Counted from the first letter of the stretch, positions 25,692 through 34,353 are shown. The stretch is 64,000 bases of DNA from Nonomuraea sp. SYSU D8015 (GCF_008065375.1 NZ_VJYI01000004.1:434001-498000); one strand, 5' to 3'. A program made the numbers and translations. The notes: generated from the letters alone by a model not told the origin.

Positions 25692-26345
25692 TCAGACTTT
25701 CGGTCGATGGGACGGCACGACGAGCCCGCTCTCGTACGCGTACACCACCACCTGGGCCCGGTCCCGCAGCCCCAGCTTGGCCAGCACCCGCCCCAGATGC
25801 GTCTTCACGGTCGCCTCGGCGACCTCCAGGCGGTTCGCGATCTCCATGTTGGACAGGCCGCGCGCCACCATGAGCAGCACCTCCCGCTCGCGCGGCGTCA
25901 GGTCGGCCGCCGCCGCCACCGGCTCCTCCGACGACAGCTGCGCGGCGAACTTGTCGAGCATGCGCCGTAACGTGCTCGGTGACACCACGGCGTCGCCCGC
26001 GTGCACGTGCCGGATGGCGTCGATCAGATCGTCCGGAGGCACGTCCTTCAGCAGGAACCCGGCCGCGCCCGCCTTGATGGCCGCGAAGGCGTACTCGTCC
26101 AGGTCGAACGTGGTCAGGATCAGCACCTTCGGGCCGTCGATCCGCCTGGTCGCCTCGACGCCGTCCATGGCCGGCATGCGCACGTCCATGAGCACGACGT
26201 CCACCTCGGTGGTCTTCAGCAGCTCCAGGGCCGCGACCCCGTTGCCGGCCTCCGCCACCACCTCGATGTCCGGCTGCGCGCCGAGCACCATACGGAACCC
26301 GGCACGCAACAGCTCCTGGTCGTCGACCAGCATCACCCGTATCAC
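25692..26345 (-). CDS. NarL/LuxR-family response regulator
   Basis: The 217-residue regulator has a receiver domain with phosphoacceptor Asp54 (VDVVLMDVRMP), the DD pair at 8-9 and the LLKD lysine. A LuxR helix-turn-helix sits at about 150-205 (LTPREREVLLMVARGLSNMEIANRL...VKTHLGRVLAKLGLRDRAQ). It pairs with the histidine kinase 13 bases upstream and probably controls the neighbouring ABC exporter. GTG 26345 has AGGAGG upstream. Confidence 0.94.
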   Translation of the reverse strand: MIRVMLVDDQELLRAGFRMVLGAQPDIEVVAEAGNGVAALELLKTTEVDVVLMDVRMPAMDGVEATRRIDGPKVLILTTFDLDEYAFAAIKAGAAGFLLKDVPPDDLIDAIRHVHAGDAVVSPSTLRRMLDKFAAQLSSEEPVAAAADLTPREREVLLMVARGLSNMEIANRLEVAEATVKTHLGRVLAKLGLRDRAQVVVYAYESGLVVPSHRPKV

Positions 26346-26358
26346 CAGGCCGCCTCCT

Positions 26359-27525
26359 CTACGCCGCCTTGACCAGGGGCAACCTGGCCAGCACCTCGAA
26401 GCCGCCGCCCTGCCTGGGCCCGGCCCACACCGCGCCCCCGTACATGCCGACCCGCTCGCGCATGCCGATCAGCCCGTGGCCGTCGGGGCTCCTCGGCGCC
26501 GCGGCGCCCCTGCCGTCGTCGGTCACGCGCACCACCAGCTCCGGACCGCCGTACTCGATCTCCACGACCGCCTGGACGTCCGGGCCGCCGTGTTTGAGCG
26601 CGTTCGTGAGGGCCTCCTGGACGATGCGGTAGATCGCCAGCTGCTGGCCCTCGGGAAGCTCGCGGGGCGCCCCGGCGACGCGCAGCCGGGCGGGCACGGC
26701 CGAGCCGCGCACCAGCTCCTCCAGCTGGGCCAGCCCGGGCTGCGGGGTGTAGTCGGTGTCGCCGTGCTCGTCGTCGCGTAGCACGCCGACCAGCCTGCGC
26801 ATCTCGGCGAGCGCGGCACGGCCCGTCTTGGAGATGTTCCTGACGGCCTGGCGGGCCTGCTCCGGGTCGCTGTCCAGGGCGTATCCGGCGCCGTCGGCCT
26901 GCACCACCATCACGCTGACGTTGTGGGCGACGACGTCGTGGAGCTCCCTGGCGATCCTGGCGCGCTCGGCCGCGGCGGCCATCCTGGCCTGCTGGTCGCG
27001 CTCGCGTTCGGCCCGCTCGGCGCGCTCCTCAAGGCCCTCCAGGTAGCGTCTGCGGGTGTTGGCGTACAGGCCGGTCAGCCAGATGGTGACCACGAAGATC
27101 GAGCCGCTGAAGAACATGCCGAACGTGGGCGTGTCCCAGTTGACCAGCGCCAGGAAGATCCCGAGCTCGGCCACCAGTCCGGCCGCCACCGCCCAGCGGA
27201 ACGAGCACTGGTAGGCCACCGCCCAGAGCGCGACCAGCACCGCGAAGTTGGCCGGCAGCACCTGGACGTCCGCCAGCCACTGGCCGAAGCTGACCAGCGA
27301 TACGACGGCGAAGGCGACGACCGGCCGGTCGCGCCAGAGCAGCGGCGCCAGCAGCATGGCCGACAGGGCCAGGTATCCGGCCACGGTCGGGTATCCGCCG
27401 CCGGGCGGGCTGTTGGCCGAGTACGGCACCGCCAGGATGGCGCACAGCGCGGCGAGAGGAGCGACCCGGAGGACGCCCGCCAGCTTCTCGTGGCGTCTGG
27501 ACCACGCCCGTACCCTGCCGAACAC
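26359..27525 (-). CDS. NarL-type sensor histidine kinase (HisKA_3)
   Basis: The 388-residue kinase has about five N-terminal transmembrane helices (residues 18-150), a short coiled coil (YLEGLEERAERAERERDQQARMAAAAERAR), and a HisKA_3 domain with phosphoacceptor His196 (ARELHDVVAHNVSVM). The ATPase domain shows N-box EALTNALKHGG and G-box VRVTDDGRG and GHGLIGMRERV. It senses an envelope signal and phosphorylates the adjacent regulator. It starts at GTG 27525. Confidence 0.93.
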   Translation of the reverse strand: MFGRVRAWSRRHEKLAGVLRVAPLAALCAILAVPYSANSPPGGGYPTVAGYLALSAMLLAPLLWRDRPVVAFAVVSLVSFGQWLADVQVLPANFAVLVALWAVAYQCSFRWAVAAGLVAELGIFLALVNWDTPTFGMFFSGSIFVVTIWLTGLYANTRRRYLEGLEERAERAERERDQQARMAAAAERARIARELHDVVAHNVSVMVVQADGAGYALDSDPEQARQAVRNISKTGRAALAEMRRLVGVLRDDEHGDTDYTPQPGLAQLEELVRGSAVPARLRVAGAPRELPEGQQLAIYRIVQEALTNALKHGGPDVQAVVEIEYGGPELVVRVTDDGRGAAAPRSPDGHGLIGMRERVGMYGGAVWAGPRQGGGFEVLARLPLVKAA

Positions 27526-27686
27526 ATCATCACGATATGCAGCGCGGATCCGGTATAGGTCCGTCTCCAGGCGGAAGTACGACTACGACCCAGGTCGCAC
27601 ATGACCAGGCGCTTACGCGGGGCTTACGGTCGATTGGGCATTCTCTTTCCTGGGAGCGCCCTTAGGGCGAGTAAAGGGAGATCGTG

Positions 27687-28208
27687 ATGGCGGATCATGA
27701 TCGCGACGCCGGGTCGCGCGGTGAAGAGGAAGCACCGCGCGACCCGACCTCGGACGAGACCGCTGCCTCTTCGAGCGGACGCGACACGGATGTCTACCCC
27801 ACGCAGTCGGGCCTGAAATACGGCGAGATCCCCCCAGGGCCCCCTGACTACACCACGACGGCGCATGCGATGCCCGGCTCGGCCGGAATGGGCTCGTCCC
27901 AGCAACCGCCACCGCGCTCCGACTCCTTCCGCGACTTCGTCCGGCGGAAGCCGGCGCAGATCGCCGGGGCGGGGTTGATCGGTCTCATCCTGGGCGCACT
28001 GCTCGGCGGCACTGCGGTGGCCGTGGTGAGCAACCTGGCCGACCGGCACGATCATCACAGGATGTATTGGGAATACAGCGAATGGGGGCCGCAGCGTCCC
28101 TTCGTCATCCCCGATCGCCCCGCAGTGTCGTGCTATGACCTTCCGGATGAAGTCGTCTTTTGCCCGCAGAGGCCCGGTGTGGAGGGCGTGCTTCCCGATC
28201 CCGAGTAG
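27687..28208 (+). CDS. Hypothetical single-pass membrane protein
   Basis: The 173-residue protein has an acidic, disordered N-terminal 75 residues (rich in Asp, Glu, Pro, Ser), a basic SFRDFVRRKPAQ segment, and one transmembrane helix at about 92-115 (IAGAGLIGLILGALLGGTAVAVV). A short external tail has two Cys (VSCYDLP and VVFCPQ) that could pair. I do not recognise the family. ATG 27687 follows GGGAG; GTG 27684 is adjacent. Confidence 0.65.
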   Translation: MADHDRDAGSRGEEEAPRDPTSDETAASSSGRDTDVYPTQSGLKYGEIPPGPPDYTTTAHAMPGSAGMGSSQQPPPRSDSFRDFVRRKPAQIAGAGLIGLILGALLGGTAVAVVSNLADRHDHHRMYWEYSEWGPQRPFVIPDRPAVSCYDLPDEVVFCPQRPGVEGVLPDPE

Positions 28209-28224
28209 GCTGGCATCGGTCGAG

Positions 28225-28827
28225 TTCGGCATCGACACCAGCCAGTTTCGACGTACATCAAGAAGCAAATATACACATGAGCTACTGTCTGCGGCCGTGG
28301 CGGCTTCCATGAGCGTCTATGGGTTCTCGACCACCTCGAAATCCCGCGACGCGGTGGAGCGCATTCACATATCAGTCGCCGCATCAAGGCCCTTGGCATA
28401 GATATATCGCACTTTTCCCATGTAACCCTAGGACGAGGTCGGGCTCGCGGCTGAGGAGTCGCGTTCGTCGGCGTCCATGATGCGCTATCTCGGACTGCCG
28501 GTCGGCGAGACACGCACGTTCACCAGTGCGGTGATGGCCAAACCACGCCGAGACCCCAGAGCCGTTCTCGTGCAGCGTCCTTCCGGCGCGCGCCGCACCC
28601 CTGGCGCGGTCCTGCGGCGTGCGCTGGCTGAGATCGGCGTTCCGGTCGCGTGTGTGGAGTGCGGGATCGGAGCAGTCTGGCAAGGGGCACCGCTGACACT
28701 GGAGGTGGACCACGTCAACGGTAATCCGCTGGACAATCGCCGGGAAAACCTGCGACTCCTGTGTCCGAACTGTCACTCGCAAACGGCGACATTCACCGAG
28801 CGAAACAAGCGTCGGCCCGGTGCGTAG
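28225..28827 (+). pseudogene. HNH endonuclease with two frameshifts
   Basis: Three segments spell one protein with tandem HTH-like repeats and a C-terminal HNH nuclease. Segment 1 (about 28225-28322) reads GIDTSQFRRTSRSKYTHELLSAAVAASMSVYG. Segment 2, in another frame (28323-28451), reads VLDHLEIPRRGGAHSHISRR and on to GIDISHF, then meets a TGA. Segment 3, back in the first frame (28450-28827), reads LAAEESRSSASMMRYLGLP and ends with the HNH core CVECG...LEVDHVNGNPLDNRRENLRLLCPNCHS. The nuclease core is intact and could still start at ATG 28477. The N-terminus is missing. It abuts the 3' end of tRNA-Leu. Confidence 0.75.
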
Positions 28828-28830
28828 ATG

Positions 28831-28913
28831 TGCGGGCGGGGGGACTCGAACCCCCACAGTGTCTCCACCAACAGGACCTAAACCTGCCGCGTATGCCATT
28901 TCGCCACGCCCGC
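28831..28913 (-). tRNA. tRNA-Leu (anticodon UAG)
   Basis: The minus strand folds into a class II tRNA. It has a 7-bp acceptor stem GCGGGCG/CGCCCGC with discriminator A, a D-arm GCG...CGC, and an anticodon stem-loop GCAGG-TTTAGGT-CCTGT reading UAG. The variable arm is long, and the T-arm is GGGGG-TTCGAGT-CCCCC. The CCA end is not encoded. The anticodon decodes CUA-type leucine codons. Confidence 0.96.
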
Positions 28914-29110
28914 GTTGCTCCCGCCAAAGCGGGCCTGAAACAGTTTAGCGCTCCGCGCGGGCAGGGAGAGCAGCATGAAGGTGAAATGTCCTTGAGGGAC
29001 GCGGTGGGCTGCTTGCGTGTGTACTCGATCACGTCGACAGCTGGCGGTGATGTGATGCGCTGCACCGCGTACCCGCTAAATGCGCATTTGAGCGGCTCGG
29101 AGCTGCCGAG

Positions 29111-29150
29111 GCCTGTACCAGGGACGGACTGCCCCATCCCTGGTACAGGC
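29111..29150 (-). terminator. Perfect hairpin after sdaA
   Basis: Arms 29111-29124 and 29137-29150 (14 bp, GCCTGTACCAGGGA) are perfect with a 12-base loop, one base past the sdaA stop codon. There is no U-tract, as usual in actinobacteria. Confidence 0.8.
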
Positions 29151-29151
29151 T

Positions 29152-30528
29152 TCAGCACTCGATCACGTTGACGGCCAGGCCTCCGCGCGACGTCTCCTTG
29201 TACTTGTCCAGCATGTCCCGGCCCGTGTCCCGCATCGTCTTGATGGCCTTGTCCAGGGCCACGTAATGGCGGCCGTCGCCACGTAGGGCGATTCTGGCCG
29301 CCGTGATGGCCTTGTTGGAGGCGACCGCGTTGCGTTCGATGCACGGGATCTGCACCAGGCCGCCGATCGGGTCGCAGGTCAGGCCCAGGTTGTGCTCGAT
29401 GCCGATCTCGGCGGCGTTCTCCACCTGCTCCGGAGTGCCGCCGAGGACCTCCGTGAGGCCGGCGGCGGCCATCGAGCAGGCCGAGCCGACCTCGCCCTGG
29501 CAGCCCACCTCGGCGCCCGAGATCGAGGCGTTCTCCTTGAACAGGACGCCGATCGCGGCGGCCGTCAGGAGGAAGCGGACCACGCCGTCGTCGTCGGCGT
29601 GGGGGACGAAGCGGGTGTAGTAGGTGAGGACGGCCGGGATGATGCCGGCGGCGCCGTTGGTGGGGGCGGTGACGATGCGGCCGCCGGCGGCGTTCTCCTC
29701 GTTGACCGCCAGCGCGAACAACGTCACCCAGTCCATCGCCTGCAGCGGGTCCTTCTCGGGTGGCTCCGACTGCAGGCGGCGGTGGAGCTGGTTGGCGCGG
29801 CGCTTGACCTTGAGTCCGCCGGGGAGGACGCCTTCCTTGGAGATGCCGCGGCGCACGCACTCGGACATGACGCGCCACAGGTTGAGGACGCCCGCGCGGA
29901 TCTCCTCCTCGGTGCGGCCGAAGGCCTTCTCGTTCTCCAGCATCAGAGCGGAGATCGACAGACCCGTGTTGGTGCAGTGCTTGAGGAGCTCTTCCCCCGT
30001 GGTGAAGGGGTAGGGGAGGACGGTGTCGTCCGGCTTGATGCGGTCGGCGCCGGTGGCGTTCTCGTCCACGACGAAGCCGCCGCCGACCGAGAAGTAGACC
30101 TTCTCCCGCAGTGGCTCGCCCTCGGCGGTGTACGCGGTGAAGCGCATGCCGTTGGGGTGCTCGGGGAGCGAGATCTTGCGCTCGAAGACGAGGTCCTGGC
30201 CGACCACGAAGGGGATCTCGTGGGTGCCGTACAGCTTGACCGTGCCCGACGCGCGCATCGCGGCCAGGCGGTCCTCGACCGTGTCCACGTCCACGAGCTC
30301 GGGCTTCTCGCCCGACAGCCCCAGCAGGACGGCCTTGTCGCTGCCGTGGCCCTTGCCGGTGAGGCCCAGTGAGCCGTACAGGATCGCCTCGACGCGCTCC
30401 ACCTGCGCCAGGAGGCCGTCGTCATGCAGGCCGCGGGCGAACTTGTGTGCGGCCGCCATCGGGCCGCCCGTGTGGGAGCTGGAGGGGCCGATGCCTATCT
30501 TGAAGAGGTCGAAGACGCTGATCGCCAT
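29152..30528 (-). CDS. sdaA: L-serine ammonia-lyase (single-chain, iron-sulfur)
   Basis: The 458-residue enzyme deaminates L-serine to pyruvate. The N-terminal beta domain opens ISVFDLFKIGIGPSSSHTGGPMAAA. The catalytic domain holds GGRIVTAPTNGAAGIIPA and the [4Fe-4S] cysteines in GCQGEVGSACSMAAAG and GLTCDPIGG. It is the third gene of a gcvT-gcvH-sdaA operon under a glycine riboswitch. Excess glycine would be cleaved, passed to serine, then drained to pyruvate. Confidence 0.95.
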   Translation of the reverse strand: MAISVFDLFKIGIGPSSSHTGGPMAAAHKFARGLHDDGLLAQVERVEAILYGSLGLTGKGHGSDKAVLLGLSGEKPELVDVDTVEDRLAAMRASGTVKLYGTHEIPFVVGQDLVFERKISLPEHPNGMRFTAYTAEGEPLREKVYFSVGGGFVVDENATGADRIKPDDTVLPYPFTTGEELLKHCTNTGLSISALMLENEKAFGRTEEEIRAGVLNLWRVMSECVRRGISKEGVLPGGLKVKRRANQLHRRLQSEPPEKDPLQAMDWVTLFALAVNEENAAGGRIVTAPTNGAAGIIPAVLTYYTRFVPHADDDGVVRFLLTAAAIGVLFKENASISGAEVGCQGEVGSACSMAAAGLTEVLGGTPEQVENAAEIGIEHNLGLTCDPIGGLVQIPCIERNAVASNKAITAARIALRGDGRHYVALDKAIKTMRDTGRDMLDKYKETSRGGLAVNVIEC

Positions 30529-30586
30529 TGATGTGCGCCTTTCATCGCGAAGGCCGGGGCCCGGTGCCGAGCCCCGGCGGGAAACT

Positions 30587-30976
30587 TCAGGAGTCGCCTG
30601 AGGTGAGTGCCGCATACTCCTCGGCGGACAAAAGGTCCTCGGGGTCGCCCTCCATGCGCACGCGGAACATCCAGCCCTCGCCGTACGGGTCGCTGTTGAC
30701 CAGCGACGGGTCGTCCGCAACGGACTGGTTGACCTCGACGACCTCACCGCCGACAGGCGTGTAGATCTCGCTCACGGACTTGGTGGACTCCACCTCACCG
30801 ACGGAGTCGCCGGCCTCGACGATCGAACCGACCTCGGGGAGCTGCACGTAGACGACGTCACCAAGAGCCTCGGCGGCGTAGTCGGTGATGCCGACGGTCA
30901 CGGTCAACCCGTCCTCGACCCCGGCCACCCACTCGTGCTCCTTGGTGTAGCTCAGCTCGTCAGGGATGTTGCTCAC
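30587..30976 (-). CDS. gcvH: Glycine cleavage system H protein
   Basis: The 129-residue lipoyl carrier shuttles the aminomethyl group between GcvP and GcvT. The lipoylated lysine is Lys66 in VESTKSVSEIYTPVGGEV. Its start overlaps the gcvT stop codon (ATGA), and sdaA follows 58 bases on. gcvP is not in the window. Confidence 0.96.
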   Translation of the reverse strand: MSNIPDELSYTKEHEWVAGVEDGLTVTVGITDYAAEALGDVVYVQLPEVGSIVEAGDSVGEVESTKSVSEIYTPVGGEVVEVNQSVADDPSLVNSDPYGEGWMFRVRMEGDPEDLLSAEEYAALTSGDS

Positions 30977-32058
30977 TTCTTCCTCCTGTAAAAGGGCAGC
31001 TCTACCAGGTCCATAGGTTCTTGGCTGCCCCGGATGTCCACAGCCAGGCCTTCTGCGACGCCGGTGTCCACGTAGGCCATCGCGATGGGCTTGCCCAGGG
31101 TCTGGGAGGGCGCACCGCTGGTGACCTCGCCGACGACGGCGCCGTCTTTGGTGACCGGGTAGCCGTGGCGCGGCACCCGGCGGCCCCGCGCGACCAGGCC
31201 GACCAGGCGGCGCCGCGGCGGGTCGTCCTTGACCGCCTCGAGCGCCGACCTGCCGACGAAGTCGCCGGGCTTGTCGAATTTCACCACCCTGCCCAGCCCC
31301 GCGTCGAACGGGGTGAGTTCGGCGTTTAGCTCGTTGCCGTACAGCGGCATTCCGGCCTCGAGCCGGAGCGTGTCGCGGGCGGACAGGCCCGCGGGCTTGA
31401 GCCCGTACGGCTCGCCGGCCGCCATGACGGCGTTCCAGAGCGGCACCGCGTCCTGGTTGGCGACGAAGAGCTCGAAGCCGTCCTCGCCGGTGTAGCCGGT
31501 GCGGGCGATGAGCGCCCGCCGGCCGTCCACCAGGCCGGGCAGGCCGGCGTAGTACTTGAGTCCGTCCAGGTCGGCGTCGGTGAGCGTGGCGAGGATCTCC
31601 TGGGAACGCGGGCCCTGGACGGCGATCAGCGCGTACTGGTCGGAGCGATCTTCCACCACCACGTTGTACGACTTCGCGCGATTTTTCAGCTCATCACTGA
31701 CTTTTTCGTAGTTTGAGGCGTTCGCCACCACCATGAACTCCTCGTCCCCGAGCCGGTAGACGATGAGGTCGTCGAGCACTCCGCCCCGCTCGTTGACGAT
31801 CATGGTGTATCTGGCCCTGCCGGGCGCCAGCGCCGACAGGTGGCCGACCAGCGCGTAGTCCAGGGCCTCGCCGGCCTGCGGTCCCGTCAGGAAGATCTCG
31901 CCCATGTGAGAGAGGTCGAACAGCCCGGCCGCGTTGCGGACGGCGTTGTGCTCGGCGGACTCACTGCCGTATCGCAAGGGCATGAGCCACCCCGCGAAGT
32001 CGGTGAGCGTGGCGCCGAGGCTCTCATGAACGTCTCGTAGCGGTGTCGGTCGGGACAT
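30973..32058 (-). CDS. gcvT: Aminomethyltransferase (glycine cleavage T protein)
   Basis: The 361-residue folate-dependent enzyme takes the methylene group from H-protein to tetrahydrofolate. Typical features are FAGWLMPLRYG, AGLFDLSHMGEI, IARTGYTGEDGFELF, and the C-terminal VTSGAPSQTLGKPIAMAYV. ATG 32058 follows TGAGGTG. A tandem glycine riboswitch occupies the leader. Confidence 0.96.
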   Translation of the reverse strand: MSRPTPLRDVHESLGATLTDFAGWLMPLRYGSESAEHNAVRNAAGLFDLSHMGEIFLTGPQAGEALDYALVGHLSALAPGRARYTMIVNERGGVLDDLIVYRLGDEEFMVVANASNYEKVSDELKNRAKSYNVVVEDRSDQYALIAVQGPRSQEILATLTDADLDGLKYYAGLPGLVDGRRALIARTGYTGEDGFELFVANQDAVPLWNAVMAAGEPYGLKPAGLSARDTLRLEAGMPLYGNELNAELTPFDAGLGRVVKFDKPGDFVGRSALEAVKDDPPRRRLVGLVARGRRVPRHGYPVTKDGAVVGEVTSGAPSQTLGKPIAMAYVDTGVAEGLAVDIRGSQEPMDLVELPFYRRKK

Positions 32059-32096
32059 GTTCGCACCTCAGGACAGGATCGGATGCCAGCATCCTC

Positions 32097-32373
32097 CCCC
32101 TCTGTCATCGATGCCTGAGAGCTTCGCCCGGTTTTTGCCGGACTTTCACCTTCGGCGAGGCCCCACAGGCCTGCTTTCCAGAGGACACCGTCGAACAAGA
32201 AACCTGACTCAAGCGGACTGTCGCCCTGCGTCGTGCCCGGTACGGCCGTAGCGCCAGCCCACTTGGCAGATTTCTTCTTCGTATGCCGTGCGGTCCTTTG
32301 CCTTGAGAGGTTCGCGGGGAGGGCTTGCTCCTTCAGGGGCCCTGACCGGCTGTCAGGGCACTCTCCCGCACGG
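32097..32373 (-). promoter_or_regulatory. Tandem glycine riboswitch upstream of gcvT
   Basis: Two glycine aptamers lie in the gcvT leader. Aptamer 1 (32373-32286) has a perfect 8-bp P1 (CCGTGCGG/CCGCACGG), the GGAGAG-like start and the CUCUCAAGGCAAAGGACC core. Aptamer 2 (32186-32097) has P1 CCTCTG/CAGAGG, the GGAAAGC start, CCGAAGGTGAAAGTCCGGC, CTCTCAGGC and the final GACAGAGGGGGA. Glycine binding normally turns on glycine cleavage. The two aptamers are separated by about 99 bases rather than the usual few; see the linker entry. Confidence 0.92.
32192..32281 (-). promoter_or_regulatory. Extra stem in the riboswitch inter-aptamer linker
   Basis: The linker begins (RNA sense) with CGAAGAAGAAATC (32281-32269) and ends with GGTTTCTTGTTCG (32204-32192). 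These pair over 12 of 13 positions, including one G-U. The 64-base loop can itself fold (for example around TACGGCCGTA). The stem would bring the two aptamers side by side. Confidence 0.75.
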
Positions 32374-32471
32374 TTTCGTCGGTGATGCCCGCCAGCCTAG
32401 TGGTGTTATGGGGGTGTTGTCGCGTGGCGACTCCCGTGAACCGCTTGGGGAGCGATGACGTGGAAAGGGGT

Positions 32472-33341
32472 ATGAATCGGCGAATGGCGGCTCTCGGCCT
32501 GGCGGCCGCCCTCACCATCACGTCCTGTGGCGCCCAGGAGGTCACGTCCCACGCACCTCCGACGCCGCCGACGCGCTACCAGGCCAGTCTTACCGTGCTG
32601 GAAGGCGGCGGGCACGGGCCCCAGCTGTGCCAGGCGGTCCTCGAGTCGGACCCGCCGCAGTGCGGCGGCCCGGACGTCGTGGGGTGGGACTGGAGCAAGG
32701 TCGAGCACGAGTCGCGTGGCGGCGTGAAGTGGGGCGAGTACCGCGTCGTGGGCACCTGGGACGGCGCCAGGCTGACGCTCACGGAGCCGCCGGGCGAGCC
32801 CGTGGCGGAGCGGCGGGACCCGGCGACGGAGGACGACTTCGCCAGCCCTTGCCCGGAGCCCGAGGGCGGCTGGCGGCCGGTCGACCCCGCCAAGGCGACG
32901 CAGGAGTCGCTGGAGAAGGCGATGGCGCGGGCCGCGACGGCCGAGGAGTTCGCGGGGGCGTGGATCGACCAGAACTTTCCTGATCCGGCGCCTACTACTC
33001 CCGAGGAGATGGAGAAGCAGGGCAACGACCCGAAGCGGCTGGTGCTGAACCTGAGGTTCACCGGGGATCTGGCCGGCCGTGAGAAGTGGATCCGGGAGGT
33101 TTGGGGCGGCGCGCTCTGCGTCAGCGGTGCGCAGCGCAGCGAGGCCGAGTTGCGGGAGATTCAGCGGCAGGTCGAGGGGGAGTTGGGGGAGGGCGGGTTC
33201 ACCGCGGTGTCCTCCAGCGTGACGCGGAACCGGGTGGAGGTGGCCGTGTGGGTGGCGACCGATGATCTGCGGAGGAGGATGGACGACAAGTACGGCGCGG
33301 GTGCCGTCATGGTGACGGGTGTGCTGGAGCCGGTCCGATAG
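32472..33341 (+). CDS. Hypothetical lipoprotein
   Basis: The 289-residue protein begins with a lipoprotein signal (MNRRMAALGLAAALTITSC, acylated Cys19). The secreted domain has two internal repeats of unknown fold, with Cys in LCQAVLESDPPQCGG, ASPCPE and GGALCVSG. It is rich in Glu/Pro and has no recognised family. ATG 32472 follows GAAAGGGG. It diverges from the gcvT operon and would share its upstream region. Confidence 0.75.
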   Translation: MNRRMAALGLAAALTITSCGAQEVTSHAPPTPPTRYQASLTVLEGGGHGPQLCQAVLESDPPQCGGPDVVGWDWSKVEHESRGGVKWGEYRVVGTWDGARLTLTEPPGEPVAERRDPATEDDFASPCPEPEGGWRPVDPAKATQESLEKAMARAATAEEFAGAWIDQNFPDPAPTTPEEMEKQGNDPKRLVLNLRFTGDLAGREKWIREVWGGALCVSGAQRSEAELREIQRQVEGELGEGGFTAVSSSVTRNRVEVAVWVATDDLRRRMDDKYGAGAVMVTGVLEPVR

Positions 33342-33663
33342 CCGTCGGGGTGCTGGTACTGGTGCGGGTGCCGGTGTGGGCGTGCGTGGGCTGCGGGGCG
33401 GGCGAATGGCTGGGCGCCGTGCGTGTTGCGCCGAACTGCACCGCACATCGTCTCGCCGACCCGGCGCCGGAAGGGGGCAGGTGGCGAGCCTGCGGTGGGG
33501 CGCCTGAGGGCATGGGGAGCGGCCGGTGGGGCGCCGGGAGGGGCGTGGGGAGCGGTCGGTCGGGCGTTGGGAAGGCGGGTGCGGGAAGGTGCGGCGGTCA
33601 GGTCGGGGAGGTGGTCGCGGGGCCTCGGAGGTGGTGGCGGGTCGCGAGGGCGGTCGGCGAGCG
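33342..33663. other. Non-coding GC-rich spacer holding a dispersed repeat
   Basis: This 322-base gap between convergent genes has no supportable gene. It holds GGTGCGGGTGCC-like short repeats, one copy of a dispersed hairpin element (33411-33470), and a G-rich, GGGGAGCGG-repeat tail. Confidence 0.6.
33411..33470. repeat. Dispersed intergenic repeat, copy A
   Basis: The 60-base element starts TGGGCGCCGTGCGTGTTGCG and ends CTCGCCGACCCGGCGCCGG. It matches copy B (49944-50003) at about 52 of 60 positions. Its ends GGCGCCG and CGGCGCC pair, and the inside can form GTGCG/CGCAC and GTC/GAC hairpins. Confidence 0.8.
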
Positions 33664-34353
33664 TTAGCAGGCGGCGACCAGGGCCTCGAAGAGGGCGCAG
33701 TCGTCGGCGGCCTCCGGGTGCCACTGGACGGCCAGCGTGAACGGCCCCGAGTCGAGCTCCACCGCCTCGATCGTGCCGTCCTCGGCGGTGGCGGAGACCG
33801 TGAGGTCTGCGGCGAGGCGGTCGATGGCCTGGTGGTGGTAGTGCGGGACCGTCACCGGGTCCGTGCCCAGCGTCTTGGCCAGGCGCGTGCCGGGCACCGG
33901 AGTGACGGGCAGCGGGCCGAAGCGGCCGGGCGCGGGGGAGTGGCCCTCGTGCCCCACCGCGTCGGGGAGATGCTGGTGCAGGGTGCCGCCGAGGGCGACG
34001 TTGAGCACCTGCAGGCCGCGGCAGATCCCGAGGAACGGCAGCTCGGCGTCGAGGGCCGCGGCGAGCAGGTCAAACTCCGCGTCATCTCGAAATTTCCGGA
34101 TGTAGCCGGTCTTGGCCTCCGCCGTCTCCCCGTACCGCCCCGGGTCGATGTCGCCGCCCCCGGCCAGGATGAGCCCGTCCAGCCGCTCCACCAGCCGCGC
34201 CGGCTCGCCCGCCGGCGGCAGCACGACGGGCTGCCCGCCGGCGCGTACGACCTGCTCCACGTACATGTACGGCAGCAACGCGACGGTCATGTCCGTCCAC
34301 ACCGTGAACGCGGCGGGCTCGACGTAACAGGTGATGCCGATGACGGGACGCAC
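33664..34353 (-). CDS. Gamma-glutamyl-gamma-aminobutyrate hydrolase (PuuD-like class I amidotransferase)
   Basis: The 229-residue protein has the class I glutamine amidotransferase triad: Cys111 in LGICRGLQ and His212/Glu214 in VQWHPE. It opens with RPVIGITCY and has LILAGGGDIDP. PuuD-type enzymes cleave gamma-glutamyl amides such as gamma-Glu-GABA. It is the last gene of an operon with a PuuA-like glutamine synthetase and an aldehyde dehydrogenase, which supports that role. GTG 34353 has AGGAGG upstream. Confidence 0.85.
   Translation of the reverse strand: MRPVIGITCYVEPAAFTVWTDMTVALLPYMYVEQVVRAGGQPVVLPPAGEPARLVERLDGLILAGGGDIDPGRYGETAEAKTGYIRKFRDDAEFDLLAAALDAELPFLGICRGLQVLNVALGGTLHQHLPDAVGHEGHSPAPGRFGPLPVTPVPGTRLAKTLGTDPVTVPHYHHQAIDRLAADLTVSATAEDGTIEAVELDSGPFTLAVQWHPEAADDCALFEALVAAC

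Noticed and set aside
28135..28401. 88-codon frame before the HNH core, considered as a separate gene
   Set aside because: Its second half spells the first HTH repeat of the HNH protein before a frameshift, and its start lies inside the preceding membrane-protein gene.
29078..29089. Palindrome AAATGCGCATTT between sdaA and tRNA-Leu
   Set aside because: It is a single short palindrome with no promoter, no second copy and no clear gene to regulate, because both flanking genes end or start elsewhere.
32333..32545. 70-codon minus-strand frame upstream of gcvT
   Set aside because: It lies across aptamer 1 of the glycine riboswitch and the divergent promoter region, with no ribosome binding site or domain.
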